From Epiperipatus broadwayi (lineage: Eukaryota; Onychophora; Udeonychophora; Euonychophora; Peripatidae): 64,000 bases of DNA. Positions 27,987 to 40,441 of the stretch are shown one piece after another. The stretch lies in assembly GCA_028023455.1 (NCBI GenBank), contig JAQFVV010012573.1, positions 806,001 through 870,000 of the forward strand, given 5' to 3'. How positions within the stretch are numbered: the first letter of the stretch is position 1; every line of letters begins with the position of its first letter. Both the position numbers and the translations under genes were made by a program. The notes beneath the pieces were generated by a model, which searched no databases, was not told the DNA's origin, and saw only the letters and a program-made list of their open reading frames with translations.

Positions 27987-30180
27987 TTATAATGCTAGAC
28001 TAAAATATTGAAAGGAAGTTTAATAAGTTTCTGTTTATTAAATGTCCAATAGTCTAGCACACTTTAATTAATGGGTGATGGAAGAATCGACTCAAAAAGC
28101 TAAATGCTTCTTGAGATAAATTTTCAATTGAGGAAGTAATACAGTATAAACACCATGGTAACATTCGATTTGATAGTAATGTTGAACATGATTTTAGAAG
28201 TAATTTAATGAAAACTCCCTTTTTATTTATATATGATGTCCAAATGAAAATAAATTAAATTACTCTAAATCAAAATAAATAACATTCATTAGTCAATAAA
28301 CAATAAAGATAGAATGTTATTTATCCATGGTTCATAGTGGAAGTTGGTTTATTGCATTTGGACTTCTTATATATTAAGCTAGAAAAAAAACAACGTTATG
28401 TATGAATTTCCTCCATATGCCACTAATAAAATCATGCATTTTCTTTGTTGAGGAAGAAAAATGTAAGGAAGTAATATATAAATCATAGCACCGTCTAGAA
28501 TATAATAGGGTGTTCAATCTCTTCTTTAATTTTCTCAATTCCAATAACTGATCATAAAATTATATCCTTAACTCAAAATTATGGTAACGATAATAATAAT
28601 GTATAGTAATAACGTATAAAAACGATAATAAAACATCTAATTTTCTGAGGATATGGTAAATTTGCCTGTTTAAAATATTCACTTCTCATACTATTTTACT
28701 CCATGTTATTTTATATTTGCACTAAAGTTTTTAAGCACACTTTGGAGGATGTTAGGCTGCTTTATCTATGTAATTGCATGGAAGATCGCCATTTCTCTTA
28801 AAAGATACTATGTAGAACTATGTGGTTTATTAAATAAGTATAATCCCTTCCTCCTCAAGATTGGAATTTTGTCACTTGTATTCTGAACTAAGAGCTTTAG
28901 CTTTAATCAACCAACAAATTATATATAATTATAAAGACTCTAAGTAAATTAAATTGCATTTTAGTCAAATAATTGTTTAATTAATCTTAGCTTACTTTGA
29001 AATAAAAATCATGATGATCTTTGTGAAAGTCGTTAAACTCTGTAATATTTATTATAATAAAGATGGCAGATCACTAGACAGAAGACCATTCACTGTTAGT
29101 TTTTTTTGGATGAAGTGCAAAAATTTTCATGACATGAAAATCTTTTATTAGATGAGTGGAGTTTTTTAATGTTGACTATTGATTTTATAACTGATTTCTA
29201 AAGATTATTAAGCTGTGTTCATATTATGTGATTTTTTATGTTAAAAAAATTATCTGATGGAAGTATAGTTGCTTTATAAATATATTTATGAAAAAAAAAG
29301 ATTTTATTATTTTAAAAAAAGAAGCTGTGAACACATTATTATAGGAAAAGGTATCTCCAGAAAGTTTCCACAGTGCTTCTGGAAACTTAAATAATATTCA
29401 GTAGGATATAATGATTTTTATAGATTCCTTTTTTATTTTATTCTGCAGTTATCTGAAAAAAAATTTTTTTTAATGAAAATTGTCATTTCTCTTCATGGAT
29501 AATCCAGTTACATTTCTTATTTGGAGATGATAAATATTATAACAATTCCAACACTAATGTGTTGTACATGTTAAACCTGTGACCAGACAAACTTTTTTTT
29601 TTTTTAAAAGATGAGTTAAAGCCCAGAGAATTATGTAAAAATTTATTTATTTATTACTTGCATTATGTAATAGGGTTGGCATCCTGATTTGTCATAGTTA
29701 GGTTCATTTTTTTTCTACTAGTGATTATATTTTTCATAACGAAATTTTACTATGTATTACTTTCACTTTTTTCACAATCCTTCTTTTGCCTTACTTTCTT
29801 TTATGTTTTTTGATATCTTATTTCTAAGGTTTATGTTGAGAAACACTAGTATAAGATATTATTGCAGATGATCATAGCTATGCCAACAGCAAAATATTTT
29901 AAATTGCATTAGAAAAGGCAAAGCAAACTACTACTTCCTTCTCCAATAGGAGCTATTAAGTTGAAAATTTTATAACAAGACAGAAATATTATTCATTAGG
30001 GCTACAGAGGTCACAATATTATTAGATTGCAGTAATATTGATAACAATAGACGATTAGTAAGAATTCAATAAGAATCAAATGACTAATTTATACTAATTT
30101 TTAATTAGAGAGATAATTTCTATATTTTTTATTTTAAATGTAATTTCAAGAGATTTAAACTTTTTTTAAAAAAAAATGTA
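27425..30180. other. A+T-rich region downstream of the bHLH gene
   Basis: It contains a TAA run (27957-27986) and a 67-nt hairpin (27993-28059, listed separately). No second exon or other gene could be recognised. Any exon would be short. Confidence 0.45.
27993..28059. other. Nested stem-loop, possible small-RNA precursor
   Basis: The outer arms TGCTAGACTA and TAGTCTAGCA pair perfectly over 10 bp. Inside, TTTAATAA pairs with TTATTAAA around the 8-nt loop GTTTCTGT. The 67-nt length and nested layout resemble an animal pre-miRNA, but the middle is loosely paired and I recognise no known miRNA seed. It lies about 570 bp downstream of the bHLH stop. Confidence 0.3.
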
Positions 30181-30332
30181 ATTCAATATATATAAAACAT
30201 ACAACATATATACTGAAAAAAGCTTGCTTAATACTTTAAAATAATTTTTTTAATATACATTAGTATATGTATTTTAAAGTATTAAACAAACTTTTCACAG
30301 TATACGTGTTGTATGTGTTATGTATATTGAAT
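30181..30332. mobile_element. MITE-like fold-back with 62-nt arms
   Basis: The left arm (30181-30242) starts ATTCAATATATATAAAACAT. The right arm (30271-30332) ends TATGTATATTGAAT. They pair along their length with scattered mismatches, separated by 28 nt. The ATACTTTAAAAT / ATTTTAAAGTAT words form the inner stem. No coding capacity and no certain target-site duplication are visible. Confidence 0.7.
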
Positions 30333-31057
30333 TCTTTAGTTTTATAAGTTTGAATATAGTGTTGCCTATTAACATTATGTAAAGCAAAGTTGATCATTGT
30401 CTTGTAGATATTTTTATAAGATTTGTATTTAAAAATATCATTTTAGTTTTACCTATTTTTAATATAGTTTTAATATTCTGTATTTTATTTTACTGATGGA
30501 ATATAAAAGAATGATCAGCAATCTTTTCTTTAGTAATTGATCTTTGCTATAAATATATAATAATTGATACTGAGTGTAAAAACTATATTAACAAAATTTA
30601 AATTGAATATAAATATTAGATTCAGTTTAAAAATGAATTCTGACATAACGTTAATAAAAGCAATGAATTTCTTTGGTGATTTTTATATTTTATAGCTTGG
30701 TAACAATACAATTTTTTAAAAATATTTTTAGAGTCATAAAATTAACTTTTCAGGTAACTCACTTAACTATCCAACTAGTGATCATACTATGTAGGCTAAT
30801 ACAGCCATTAGGAATAATGAGATTCATTTACACATTTATGTTTGCTAACATGGCTTATTATACTAAAATAGATGCATGCAATTTTTGACTAAAATTGAAA
30901 ACTTTAAAATTCAATGCTATGGTAAAACTTAAGAAATTATTATAGCTTTACTAAGAAAGGAAAAAAAAACCCCGAGAAAATGGCTGAAGTGCATGCTGGC
31001 TTACTGAACTGAAGATTACAATTAAATCAGAATGAAGCACTGCTATTTATAAATTAT
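30333..31057. other. A+T-rich non-coding stretch
   Basis: The open frame at 30673-30888 is hydrophobic low-complexity sequence with no conserved motif. Nothing else is recognised. Confidence 0.5.
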
Positions 31058-31170
31058 TAATTAAAGAGACAAGATTTCATATTTTCACATATGTGTCTTA
31101 ATAAATTATGTAATAGCTATAAATTATTAAGGTGCATATATGAAAAGGTGAAATCCTTTCTCTTTAATTA
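31058..31170. mobile_element. MITE with 43-nt terminal inverted repeats (copy 2 of the 2.2-kb family)
   Basis: The left repeat (31058-31100) begins TAATTAAAGAGACAAGATTT. The right repeat (31128-31170) ends AAATCCTTTCTCTTTAATTA. They pair with about six mismatches around a 27-nt spacer. The repeats resemble the hairpin at 2216-2290 (shared TAATTAAA, GAGAAAGG, and GCACATG/GCATATATG words), making this a dispersed non-autonomous family. Confidence 0.7.
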
Positions 31171-32500
31171 CATACATCTATGACTTAATAAATAAATTTA
31201 AACATTAAATTATTAATTATTGAATATTAAAAGCAATTTTTACTTGATTGAAGTTGATTAAATGCCCCCTTTCCCAACTGATTTTTAGTAAAATGTCTGA
31301 AGAATATTAAGCTGTCTACATTTCATTGTCATGCAGTTCTTCTTATGATATTAAAAAAATCTTTATCTTGAAAATGCTCATATTTGTAAATATGTTGAAA
31401 TAATGTAAGACATATGAAAACAACATTGGCATATCTATAACAATTGATGATATAAGGAATTCAGGAATTTTTATTACAATGTCAATATTTGTTGATTTGT
31501 TTCAAATCTAGCATTTTTGAAAAATTGCTCTATATAAAATATGACTTACATTGCTATAAATTTATTTTTAATAGTTTTAATATTAAAAATAGGAGGTACC
31601 TGTAACTAAAATATCATACTGTTGAGTATAGAAGAAAAAATATATGAAATTTTTCAAGATTCTATTACATTTTAAATATTATTGTTTAATTTTTTATAAA
31701 TGACTTGCACAATATCAGTTTTAAAGATCAATATTTTATTATGCTATTGAGTCAATTTTTATGACTATCAATGACAATATTGATACTGCTATTAAAAATT
31801 GTCAAGACAACTTTAACAAAATTATCCATTGGTACTTTGACAAAGAAAGATAAATTTTGTAAACAGTTGGTTACATAGCTGTACTAGAAAAATAAATAAT
31901 TAGATAGTTGGCAGCATGTTCTTCAGGTTTGAGAATAAACAAAAATTATGTAATTAATGGGGAGAATAAAATTTAATTTTCCAATACATATTTTTTATGT
32001 GTCTTTATTTAACCAAATATTTTAAGTCCCAACATGATAGTATAAGAATTCTCAAATATTATATATATTTAAGAGTATTTTTTTTTAAAAAGGTAAAATC
32101 AAAATAAGATTTTAATACATTTGTAAATTTTATTTTTAATTAATCAGAGTTGTTTTCCTTTCTTTATCCCTATTTAATAAAAAAGAAAAATCAAATCAGT
32201 GCAATTAATAGATTATCTTGTTGTTTTTTACAAGAAGATTTGGTTTTAATTATAAAGAAATGTCAAGAATTTTATGTTGTTAAACTTATGTTCTTAACTT
32301 GTTTTCAATATCTATGATTAAGAAGGAAATTGGATGAACCATTGCATTTATGAAATTTTATTTAATTGATTGTCATGAAAATTATTATCTAAGAGACAGA
32401 TTGTAATAGGCTTGTGGGCAAGATTGTTCAAAAATATATTTGGGGGTATGAATTAATGATTATACCTAAGTGTCTGGAGAGATGTATTGTTCACTTAACT
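31171..32500. other. A+T-rich non-coding stretch
   Basis: Nothing is supportable. It precedes a small minisatellite. Confidence 0.5.
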
Positions 32501-32785
32501 GTTGAAGAGAGCAGACAAATCTTAATTCTGTTGCTGAAAAAGATAATAGAACAAAGTATTGCTAATGTAACTGTTGAAGATAGCAGTCAAATCTTAATTC
32601 TGCTGCTGAAAAAGATAGTAGAAGAAAGTATTTCTAACTTTCTGTTGAAGAGAAAGCAGTGAATTTTTAATCCAGCTGCTGAAAAGAAAGAAGCAGAAGC
32701 ATTTACCAAGCTGTGACATAATATAGCAGTAATATTAATCAAGCTATTGAATATAATAGCAAAAGTTTTTAATCCAGCTTTTAGC
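32501..32785 (+). repeat. Minisatellite of about 70 bp, roughly four decaying units
   Basis: Units begin GTTGAAGA at 32501, 32573 and 32643, and the later part to about 32785 is more diverged. Each has a GCAGACAAATCTTAATTCTG-like stretch followed by TTGCTGAAAAAGATA. The first units stay open in one frame (part of 32414-32662) and encode a repeated SQILILLLKKI-like 24-residue motif. The frame then ends. Coding use is unlikely but the repeat itself is clear. Confidence 0.75.
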
Positions 32786-32859
32786 ATACTATGAGTTTTG
32801 CACTAAAATGGTTTATACAATAAAAACTATGTGCTAAGTTCAGCTAAAATCTAGGCATC

Positions 32860-33180
32860 ATCTTCCTCCATGTAATTTACCTTCACTGGAAGAAAATGTA
32901 GGAAAGATAAACCCCCTTTAAGCACTCTGCAACCTTTCCTTCAACCATGAGTATGAAAAGTCTCTGCCTATATCTGTCTCAATTGGAAATTCAAGAGGGG
33001 AAAACCAAATGAACAAAATTGCTATTTTCATTTACCTGGAATTCCTACAGATCCAGAAAAGAACAAATTTAACCAGGTCCATGTTTAGAAGCCTTCCAGA
33101 AGAAACTCCATTAGGAAAAACTGAAATTGCAATTAGAATAGCCTCCATCACAAGAAAGCCATGGCTATAGATATTATTTT
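32860..33180 (+). other. Less A+T-rich block, possible degenerate element fragment
   Basis: Composition is clearly less A+T-rich than the flanks. From about 33025 a short open stretch reads RSLPEETPLGKTEIAIRIAS before a stop at 33169, and another frame reads LPGIPTDPEKNKF. This could be a worn retroelement or pseudogene fragment. I cannot name it. Confidence 0.25.
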
Positions 33181-34268
33181 CTTTTATGTGCACATACTCT
33201 AATATTTTCCTTTTGTTAATAGAAACATTTTTTTTATTTCATAATGATAATAATAATGTTTTTTTAAAAATAAGAATTGATAATGGTAAAACTTTCATTA
33301 AATTAATGTTTTCAAATTGTGAATTGTTTTCTAAAACCCAGATAATTTTCTCTTATAAATTGTGAAATAGCTTTTGAAAAAAAAAAGAATAATCATAATA
33401 AGTAATAATAATAATAATCAAATAATTGTTTTTTTTCTAAACTGAATCAAAGATTGTTATCTTTGATTCTGAGAATGTTGTTTAATTAATTCTTAAATAT
33501 TTGAAAGAAATTAAAACAAAGATTGTTATTTTTGATTTTGAAATGTTTAACAAATTCTTAGTTATTTTTAAAGAAATAACTTAATAAATTGAAAGTTAAT
33601 CCATGAATAAAAATTAATTGATAGATTAATATAATTTTATCAAACTGTATATTTATTTATTTTTTATGATGGAATGGATGTTTGAAATTATCTACTATCA
33701 TGTCATTTTTTTGTTAATTAGATATTAAATAATTGTTTAAAAATATTCTTTTTAGTCATAATTATTTTATTCTATCCAATTCCTGTTTCATGAATTGCAA
33801 ATGTGTGTGACCTTATATCATGACAGCTTATATTCTAGGATTGATTTTTTCTTGATGATCCCAATAAAACTAGTTATTTATAAGTAGGGGAAGCCCATGA
33901 ATTACTTTTATTTATTTATTTCCCTCTTACTCACAGTAATAAATTATAGAGTTCTCACTTTCTGATATAGATTTGTACATAACAGCTATATGGGATAGGG
34001 AGTTTATATTTAGTGTATGGGCATCTAGATGATGATGATGATGATTCGTTGGATAAAGAGGATATTCTTCAAAGTCCATGCACTACATTTTATTTAGTTT
34101 GGTCTCTATTAGAAATTAAGTTTATAGTTGGCCAGTACTTTAATGGTACTAAGTGGCCAGAGCATTGATGATGATCAGCATGTTTTAATATCCCAGCATT
34201 ATTTTTTTTTTTTGTATTCTTATGGATTAGCACTTAAGTTTGTGCATCCAAACTATGGTTTAAATAAT
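33181..34268. other. A+T-rich non-coding stretch
   Basis: Short TAA/TAAT runs near 33400 and a GAT run at 34030-34045 are present. No gene is recognised. Confidence 0.5.
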
Positions 34269-34269
34269 T

Positions 34270-34340
34270 GCCCAAGCTGGCAAAGGCTCAATAGTTAGCC
34301 TGGTCTACAGGAGACCCATTTCAAATCCAGTCACAAGATT
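34270..34340 (+). mobile_element. tRNA-like (SINE head) fragment
   Basis: GGCTCAATAGTTAGCC resembles a pol III A box. Thirty-odd bases later ATTTCAAATCC resembles the B box (GGTTCAAATCC). CTGGTCTACAGGAGACC between them can form an anticodon-like arm. There is no clean acceptor stem, so it is not a functional tRNA. A SINE-derived fragment different from the 22-kb family is the likeliest reading. Confidence 0.4.
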
Positions 34341-34627
34341 GACTGTTGATTTATTTTGATAGATCATTCATGATGATGAATGATTATTACTTTTGGGGAG
34401 TGCTGGTGAACTTATAGTTAGCTATGTGATCTCTCAGAGTGATCTATTATGCTCATCCCTTTTGGGATTAATTTTTTAACTTGAGGATAAAAATACAACT
34501 CTTCAGATTTCTCATGGGTTAAACTCCAATTTTCTGTAGAGTTACAAATGGCTTACCAATTTAGGAGAGTTGATGTTCATATACTGGTGACCATCACCCA
34601 GGTATGACCCTGTATTTCCCCATAGTG
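34341..34627. other. Non-coding sequence after the tRNA-like fragment
   Basis: This is moderately less A+T-rich and could be the body of the same SINE or of another old repeat. No end or duplication is visible. Confidence 0.35.
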
Positions 34628-34731
<104 letters not shown>

Positions 34732-34855
34732 CAAATTCAAATGTACATTAGTATGATCTTCACACACAAATATAAAATACTGATATCTATTTAAATTCAA
34801 ATAATTTATAATAATAATAATAACTTTATTTTTCTTATTGCATTGCCAAATCCAT

Positions 34856-35152
34856 ATAATATTATTATCATCTATGTACTTTATTACTTTTTACAATGCT
34901 TTTTTACAACCCACTATTATTAGTTTCGATTGCCCTAGCAATCTTCTTTAGAACTGTAACAAAAATGCTAATACATGAATACAAATATACATGAGCATAT
35001 ACTTTTCCTTTATATATATATATATATGTGTTCATGTATATTTGTATTGTGTTTGCTATAATTCTGAAGAAGATTGCTGAGGCACTTAAAACTGTCAATA
35101 ATGGGTTGCAAAAAAGCATTGTAAAAAGTAATAAAGAACATAGATAAATATT
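34856..35152. repeat. Inverted repeat with arms of 130-145 nt
   Basis: The left arm (34856-34999) contains TTACAATGCTTTTTTACAAC and GCAATCTTCTTTAGAACTGT. The right arm (35021-35152) contains the matching GAAGAAGATTGCTGAGGCAC and GGGTTGCAAAAAAGCATTGT. Identity is roughly three quarters, with a short insertion in one arm and an (AT)n loop. ATA/TAA trinucleotide runs lie just outside both arms (34808-34823 and from 35153). A fold-back or MITE that carried or seeded trinucleotide repeats is plausible. Confidence 0.75.
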
Positions 35153-35153
35153 A

Positions 35154-35243
<90 letters not shown>

Positions 35244-35270
35244 CAACAACAACAACAGCAACAATAACAA
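35153..35270. repeat. (TAA)n microsatellite grading into CAA
   Basis: About 28 TAA units are followed by CAA units with interruptions. It abuts the outer edge of the preceding inverted repeat. Confidence 0.95.
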
Positions 35271-37490
35271 CAAATATATTAAAATAGAGCAGATAAAAGT
35301 ATATTGGATATCTTGAATTGATAATAGATAAAATAATGTCTTAAAGATATCATATTAGTAGTTTAATTAATACATTTAGATATTTTATATCAATGTTTTG
35401 TAAAATCAGTTACTCTTTTCCTTTGAATGTTTTTGTTACTATATATAAATCTCTATGTGAATGTTGTTAAAATATAAAATGATTATTTATGATCATGCCA
35501 GTTATTTTAGTAAGATATTAATGTTACTACAAATCAGGTTAGATTACCTACATTTTGTTACATTCAAGGAATTTTTTTTTTTAATATTACATAAATTATG
35601 TCTGAATCTTTCTCTTTTCCAGTCATTAATGCTTATTGAAATATGGAGACTTTTTTTTCAGAAAAAGACTTCAGAATACAATGATAGATAAGTAAATAGT
35701 TTGTTAAAAGGCTGTTTATCGAAAACTTTGCTGGCTTAGTATGTGCTTTTAAAGATACAACCTGAATTTTATATAAAATAATAGTCTATTAAAAAAAACA
35801 TATACTGTACATATACATGGTTTTTAATTAATAATATTACACTGACAAAATCAATTCTTTTTTTTTTTTTTATTAAAATGATCAAACCATAATAATAGTA
35901 ATTAGAAAATTATCTCTTTAATATACACTATCTTACTTTTGTTGAAATATATTTCTAACAAAATTAACCTTAATTAAAGAGTGGCTTAAGAAAATTTATG
36001 GGTTAGATTAAATATAATTAATAAGTAAATTGAATATCAATATTGAAATTTTTTTTGAACAATAGCAAATAAAATGTTTGGTAATAGTAAATGTAATTTA
36101 TTTCTTACATTCGTTGTAATAAAAGGTATATCTTGTCATTATAATTTTAATTATTACTTATAATTTTTTTATTAATTACGATGTTTGTAATAAATTAACA
36201 TATTTATGTACTATACGTTAGTTTTTTTTTTGTTTGTTTTTAAATAATTGAAATATATTTATATAAATTTCATTCTTATTCTACTAAACCTTAATTATTC
36301 ATTTATGTACGAAAAATTGTCAAAATAAAATTTATAAAACTATTAAAATTATATAATTTCTGTTAAATTAATAAAAAATATCAATTTGTTTTTTTTCTTT
36401 TTAAAATTAATATATAAGATTTAAAACACAATTTATATATTTCAATTTCAAATACTATATAATCCAATTAACAATTTTAAATATATTACAACATAAGATA
36501 ATAATAATAATGCCCATATTGATTTCATTAATTGTTATATGCCTGTATACATTATTGATATATATATATATATTATCCCGGGATTCTTTAATAATATACT
36601 CTTTGATTTTTTTTAAAAAAATTCTTTTATAATGTTGTGAGTTTTTTTTTAATTGTATTGGGTAAATAGTTAAATAATTTAGGATCGTAATAATTTTTCA
36701 TTCTACTTTCCTATTTATATATCTCACCACCCCCTATTTATTATCGGAATTAATAAGTATGTATGTATCTGTTTTTAATATACATTTCATTTTTTTTTTT
36801 ACAAAAAATTTTCTGAACGATATTGTTTAAATTCTTTAAAAATGATATATTTAAGAAGTTTATTAAATAATAACATTATTATTATAACTATTTTATATAT
36901 ATTTTTCTTCTATTAATATATAGGAAAGAATCATTACTTAAGCGAATATGGATTTTCAAATATTAGATAAACTTTAAAGTGTTATTTTTTTAATTCAAAC
37001 AATTTCATATTTTGTATATATCTATAATTTCTGTGATATTAAAATTATTTTTAAATGTTATAAATTAGTAAACAGTTTAATCAAAATTTTAACCGTAAAA
37101 ATATGTTAATATACTTATTTATGTCAAATTCTCTGCTCGAAAGCAATTTGAAATATTTTGGCAATAAGGCATTATGACCCAGCGATAATACTTAATATCC
37201 TATCGTCAGCAATTGTACTCCATTGTTTGATATTTCTTAATACAACTTATTTTTATTACTTAATTAAAATTGCATCATCAGCTTTAAGACGCGTTTTACG
37301 TAATTAAGGTATTTATATATATTCACACACGGACAAGTAAATGATCAAAATAGATTTTTTAAAATTATTTTATTTTTATTAACAGAAATCTTTTCATTAT
37401 TTTAATCTAAAAGAAATAAGTATCTATGCCATTAATATATATCCTTAGATCTTTTTTGCCGTTAAAAATAATAATATATATATTTAAAAA
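35271..37490. other. A+T-rich non-coding stretch
   Basis: Homopolymer and AT runs only. The short frame at 35461-35691 has no recognisable motif. The 37130-37300 part is less A+T-rich without a visible feature. Confidence 0.5.
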
Positions 37491-37644
37491 TAATTATAGG
37501 GGATTTAAATACAAACTTTCAAGCTCCCGAAGAGCTATCCACTCTATCTCTTACAAAGGATACCCATGATCACATACATGAAAAAAATGATTTCCAATAT
37601 GAGTATTTCGTGTTGAAAGTTTATATTCAAATCCCCTATAATTA
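37491..37644. mobile_element. MITE with 32-nt terminal inverted repeats
   Basis: The left end (37491-37522) begins TAATTATAGGGGATTTAAAT. The right end (37613-37644) ends TTCAAATCCCCTATAATTA. They differ at about two positions. The 90-nt interior (AGCTCCCGAAGAGCTATCCA and onward) is less A+T-rich than the flanks. It encodes nothing and is probably a non-autonomous DNA element. Confidence 0.75.
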
Positions 37645-38987
37645 CGCCTAAACTCCGAGTATAAAAATATATATTTGTATTCAAATATTATATTTAAAAA
37701 TGGTAAAACATTTTATGGCAATTGCGGTATGTGTGCATACAAATACAATATTTAATTCTATTTATCTATTATTTAATTTTAAAATTATTTTTTGCTGCAT
37801 ATAATTTTTCACTGTATTTTAATGATTTATGATCTAAATATGCATACACACACATACTTTAGTATAAAATATTTTTAAAAATGTAACCAACTCCTTTCTT
37901 ATTTTCAATATAGATTACAGAAATTAAAAAATATATGATAATGTCTCTTAAGTTTGATTTAAAGTAAGCTTTTATTTTATTAGCAAACATAAATTCATAA
38001 CTGTCTTCCTTTAATATTTATATAAATGATTACTATTCATTTTTATTATGTTATATTATGTAATATCCATGTCATTTAATTCTAAGCTTTAGTATTGATA
38101 CCAGTTGAAAATACACACACATAATTCGAATAGGTAGTTTTAACATGTACATTTAATATGCATACACATGTATGATACAATCTTATTTAAAAATTTCACA
38201 CATTAAAACATCATGAAAAATAATTGATAAAAATATAAATAAATTAAAATTACTAATTTTATAAATAATTTTTTTTTGGCCATTCTTAATACATCATAGT
38301 AATGCTTATGATTGAATTTATAGTCATAATGTAACTTGTACAACATTTGAACAATCAGTATGCTGATAGTAGTATGGAATTTTTAGATAAAATAGTTCTA
38401 TATAAGCAGTAAATATTATATATTCTAGTTTTCATTTTTACTACTATATAGCAGGAATTATCAACAAAATATAAAGCTTTATGGTTCTAAGGTTAAGTCT
38501 CAGAACTCAAATTACATAAAATGAAGGTACTTGATCATATTTTATTGTAAAGCAGAAAAAATTCTAAGGGTAATTTTATTATTTCAGGTTGTTTCATTCA
38601 TTTAAAATATGTTTTTATTTAATATATATAAAATAAATATAAGGGTAAATATTATATGATGCTAAAATGATTTAGACATACTTCCATGGAAACAAAAATG
38701 AAAGCTTAAGAAATGCTATCTAACCAAAAAAGTAAGCTTTATTTTCTTTAATTTTTAAAATAAATTAATAGATTTCCTATTTTGTTTCATTTTTTGTTAT
38801 ATTTAAATCAAACTGAAGACCACATGTAAGAAAAATTACATTTTGCAAAGATTGTTTCAATTTAATTACACTACATGGTCATGATATGCTTAACCTTTTA
38901 ACACCTTATATTTTTTTGACAGACACTAATAGTTGGTTAGGTTAAATTTTCAATTTTTTAATATTTTGCTATATATTAACAAATTTT
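37645..38987. other. A+T-rich non-coding stretch
   Basis: Nothing is supportable. Confidence 0.5.
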
Positions 38988-39585
38988 ATTCAATATTACA
39001 TTTAATACTGATGTGCAATAAATTGTAAAATTTTCACCAACATCAATTTCAGCTCTCATTTCTAAATGCTTAAGATTTTCCCATACATATACATTTAGAT
39101 AAAAAGGAATATCACTTATCTTTTCAAAAGACTTTATTTCGTGTTTAGAAAAAGAGAGTATTCCCTAAAAATGTTATAATTTTATACAGTGCATGTGTAA
39201 GGGAGTGATTCCTAATGATTGTTACAAATAAACAAGCCTTGATAAATAAATAGCTTGTTATATATATTCAGTATTACATCTACCACTGATATGCAGTAAA
39301 TTGTAAAAAATGTTGCAAATGACATTTATTAATGTATGGTGAATGGAAGTGAAAGTGATTAATTAAGAACTTCACATTCTCATTTCTAAACACTTAAGAT
39401 TTTTCTATACATGTACATTTAGATAAAAAAGATAGGTGATTCATCTTATCTTTTCAAAAGACTTTATCTTATGTTTAGAAAAAGGGAATATTCCTCAAAG
39501 ACATTAGTGCATGCATAGGGAGGTGATCCCCTAATAATTGTTACAAATAAACACTGCTCTTAATAAATAACTTGTTATATATTGT
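38988..39585 (+). repeat. Two-unit tandem duplication of about 280-320 bp
   Basis: Unit 1 (38988-39266) and unit 2 (39267-39585) share the same ordered words. These include TGCAATAAATTGTAAAA / TGCAGTAAATTGTAAAA, TCATTTCTAAATGCTTAAGA / TCATTTCTAAACACTTAAGA, and ATCTTTTCAAAAGACTTTAT in both. GTGATTCCTAATGATTGTTA pairs with GTGATCCCCTAATAATTGTT, and both end with ACAAATAAACA then CTTGTTATATAT. Unit 2 has an extra stretch of about 50 bp near 39320-39375. The function is unknown. Confidence 0.85.
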
Positions 39586-40390
39586 CAAGAAATATAAATT
39601 TACAAACGAAAATCATTCTAAAAATAATAGTATGACTTCACATATATACAAAAAAAGTAATAAACTGAAATATGTAATCAGAATAGTATCTTTCTTTTAT
39701 TGGAAAATTGTTGTATTTACAATAAAAACATTTATGAATGAAATTAGATTTGTTTAATTCTATAATAATTATAATTGATGCTTCATGGAATATTGTAATA
39801 ATGCTGCTGCATTTTAGTTTTAATCATTTTTAAGACTATTTTTAGCACTATTTTTTCACTTTTACAATGAAATTTGGGAATAAAATAAATACTGATTTAT
39901 TAGTTTAAAAAAATATAAAGATATCAGTAGTCTACAGAAAAAAGTTCAGAAATACTGACAAGAGTCTAACAAGTTCCCGATTGGTAGATTCTTTGATAAT
40001 GGGCATATAAACAAACAAGTAAACTTTCCTTTCATTGTTTCTAGCAATAAATAAAACAATTGTATAAATTCATAGTTCATTTAAATATTTATTATTATTT
40101 TTGCAAAGTGTAAATTAAAAAAATTAAGAAATGATAAAAATGCAATTATGATAATTATGATTCTCATACTAAGTCAGCCAGTGTATTGCTGACTTTTTGT
40201 GATAATTTAATAAATATTAATGCAATTTTAAATTCCAGAACAAAATTTCATAGCTTTAATGATTTTATAATTATTCATTTGCATTTAATAAATGGAATTT
40301 ACTTAACAAAGATTACATTAATTAATTTATTTTTAATAGCAAAGAATCGACAAAGAAAAAATAATTGTTCCTATTGTATATTTCATATCA
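39586..40390. other. A+T-rich non-coding stretch
   Basis: Short frames at 39572-39757 and 40186-40452 lack motifs. The latter runs into the CAT microsatellite. Confidence 0.5.
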
Positions 40391-40405
40391 TTATCATCAT
40401 TATCA

Positions 40406-40441
<36 letters not shown>

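Noticed and set aside
34270-34340. Functional tRNA gene
   Set aside because: A- and B-box-like words exist but there is no 7-bp acceptor stem. It is kept only as a tRNA-like SINE fragment.
37491-37644. Hammerhead ribozyme inside the short inverted-repeat element
   Set aside because: I looked for the CUGAUGA and GAAA core in the right order and did not find it.
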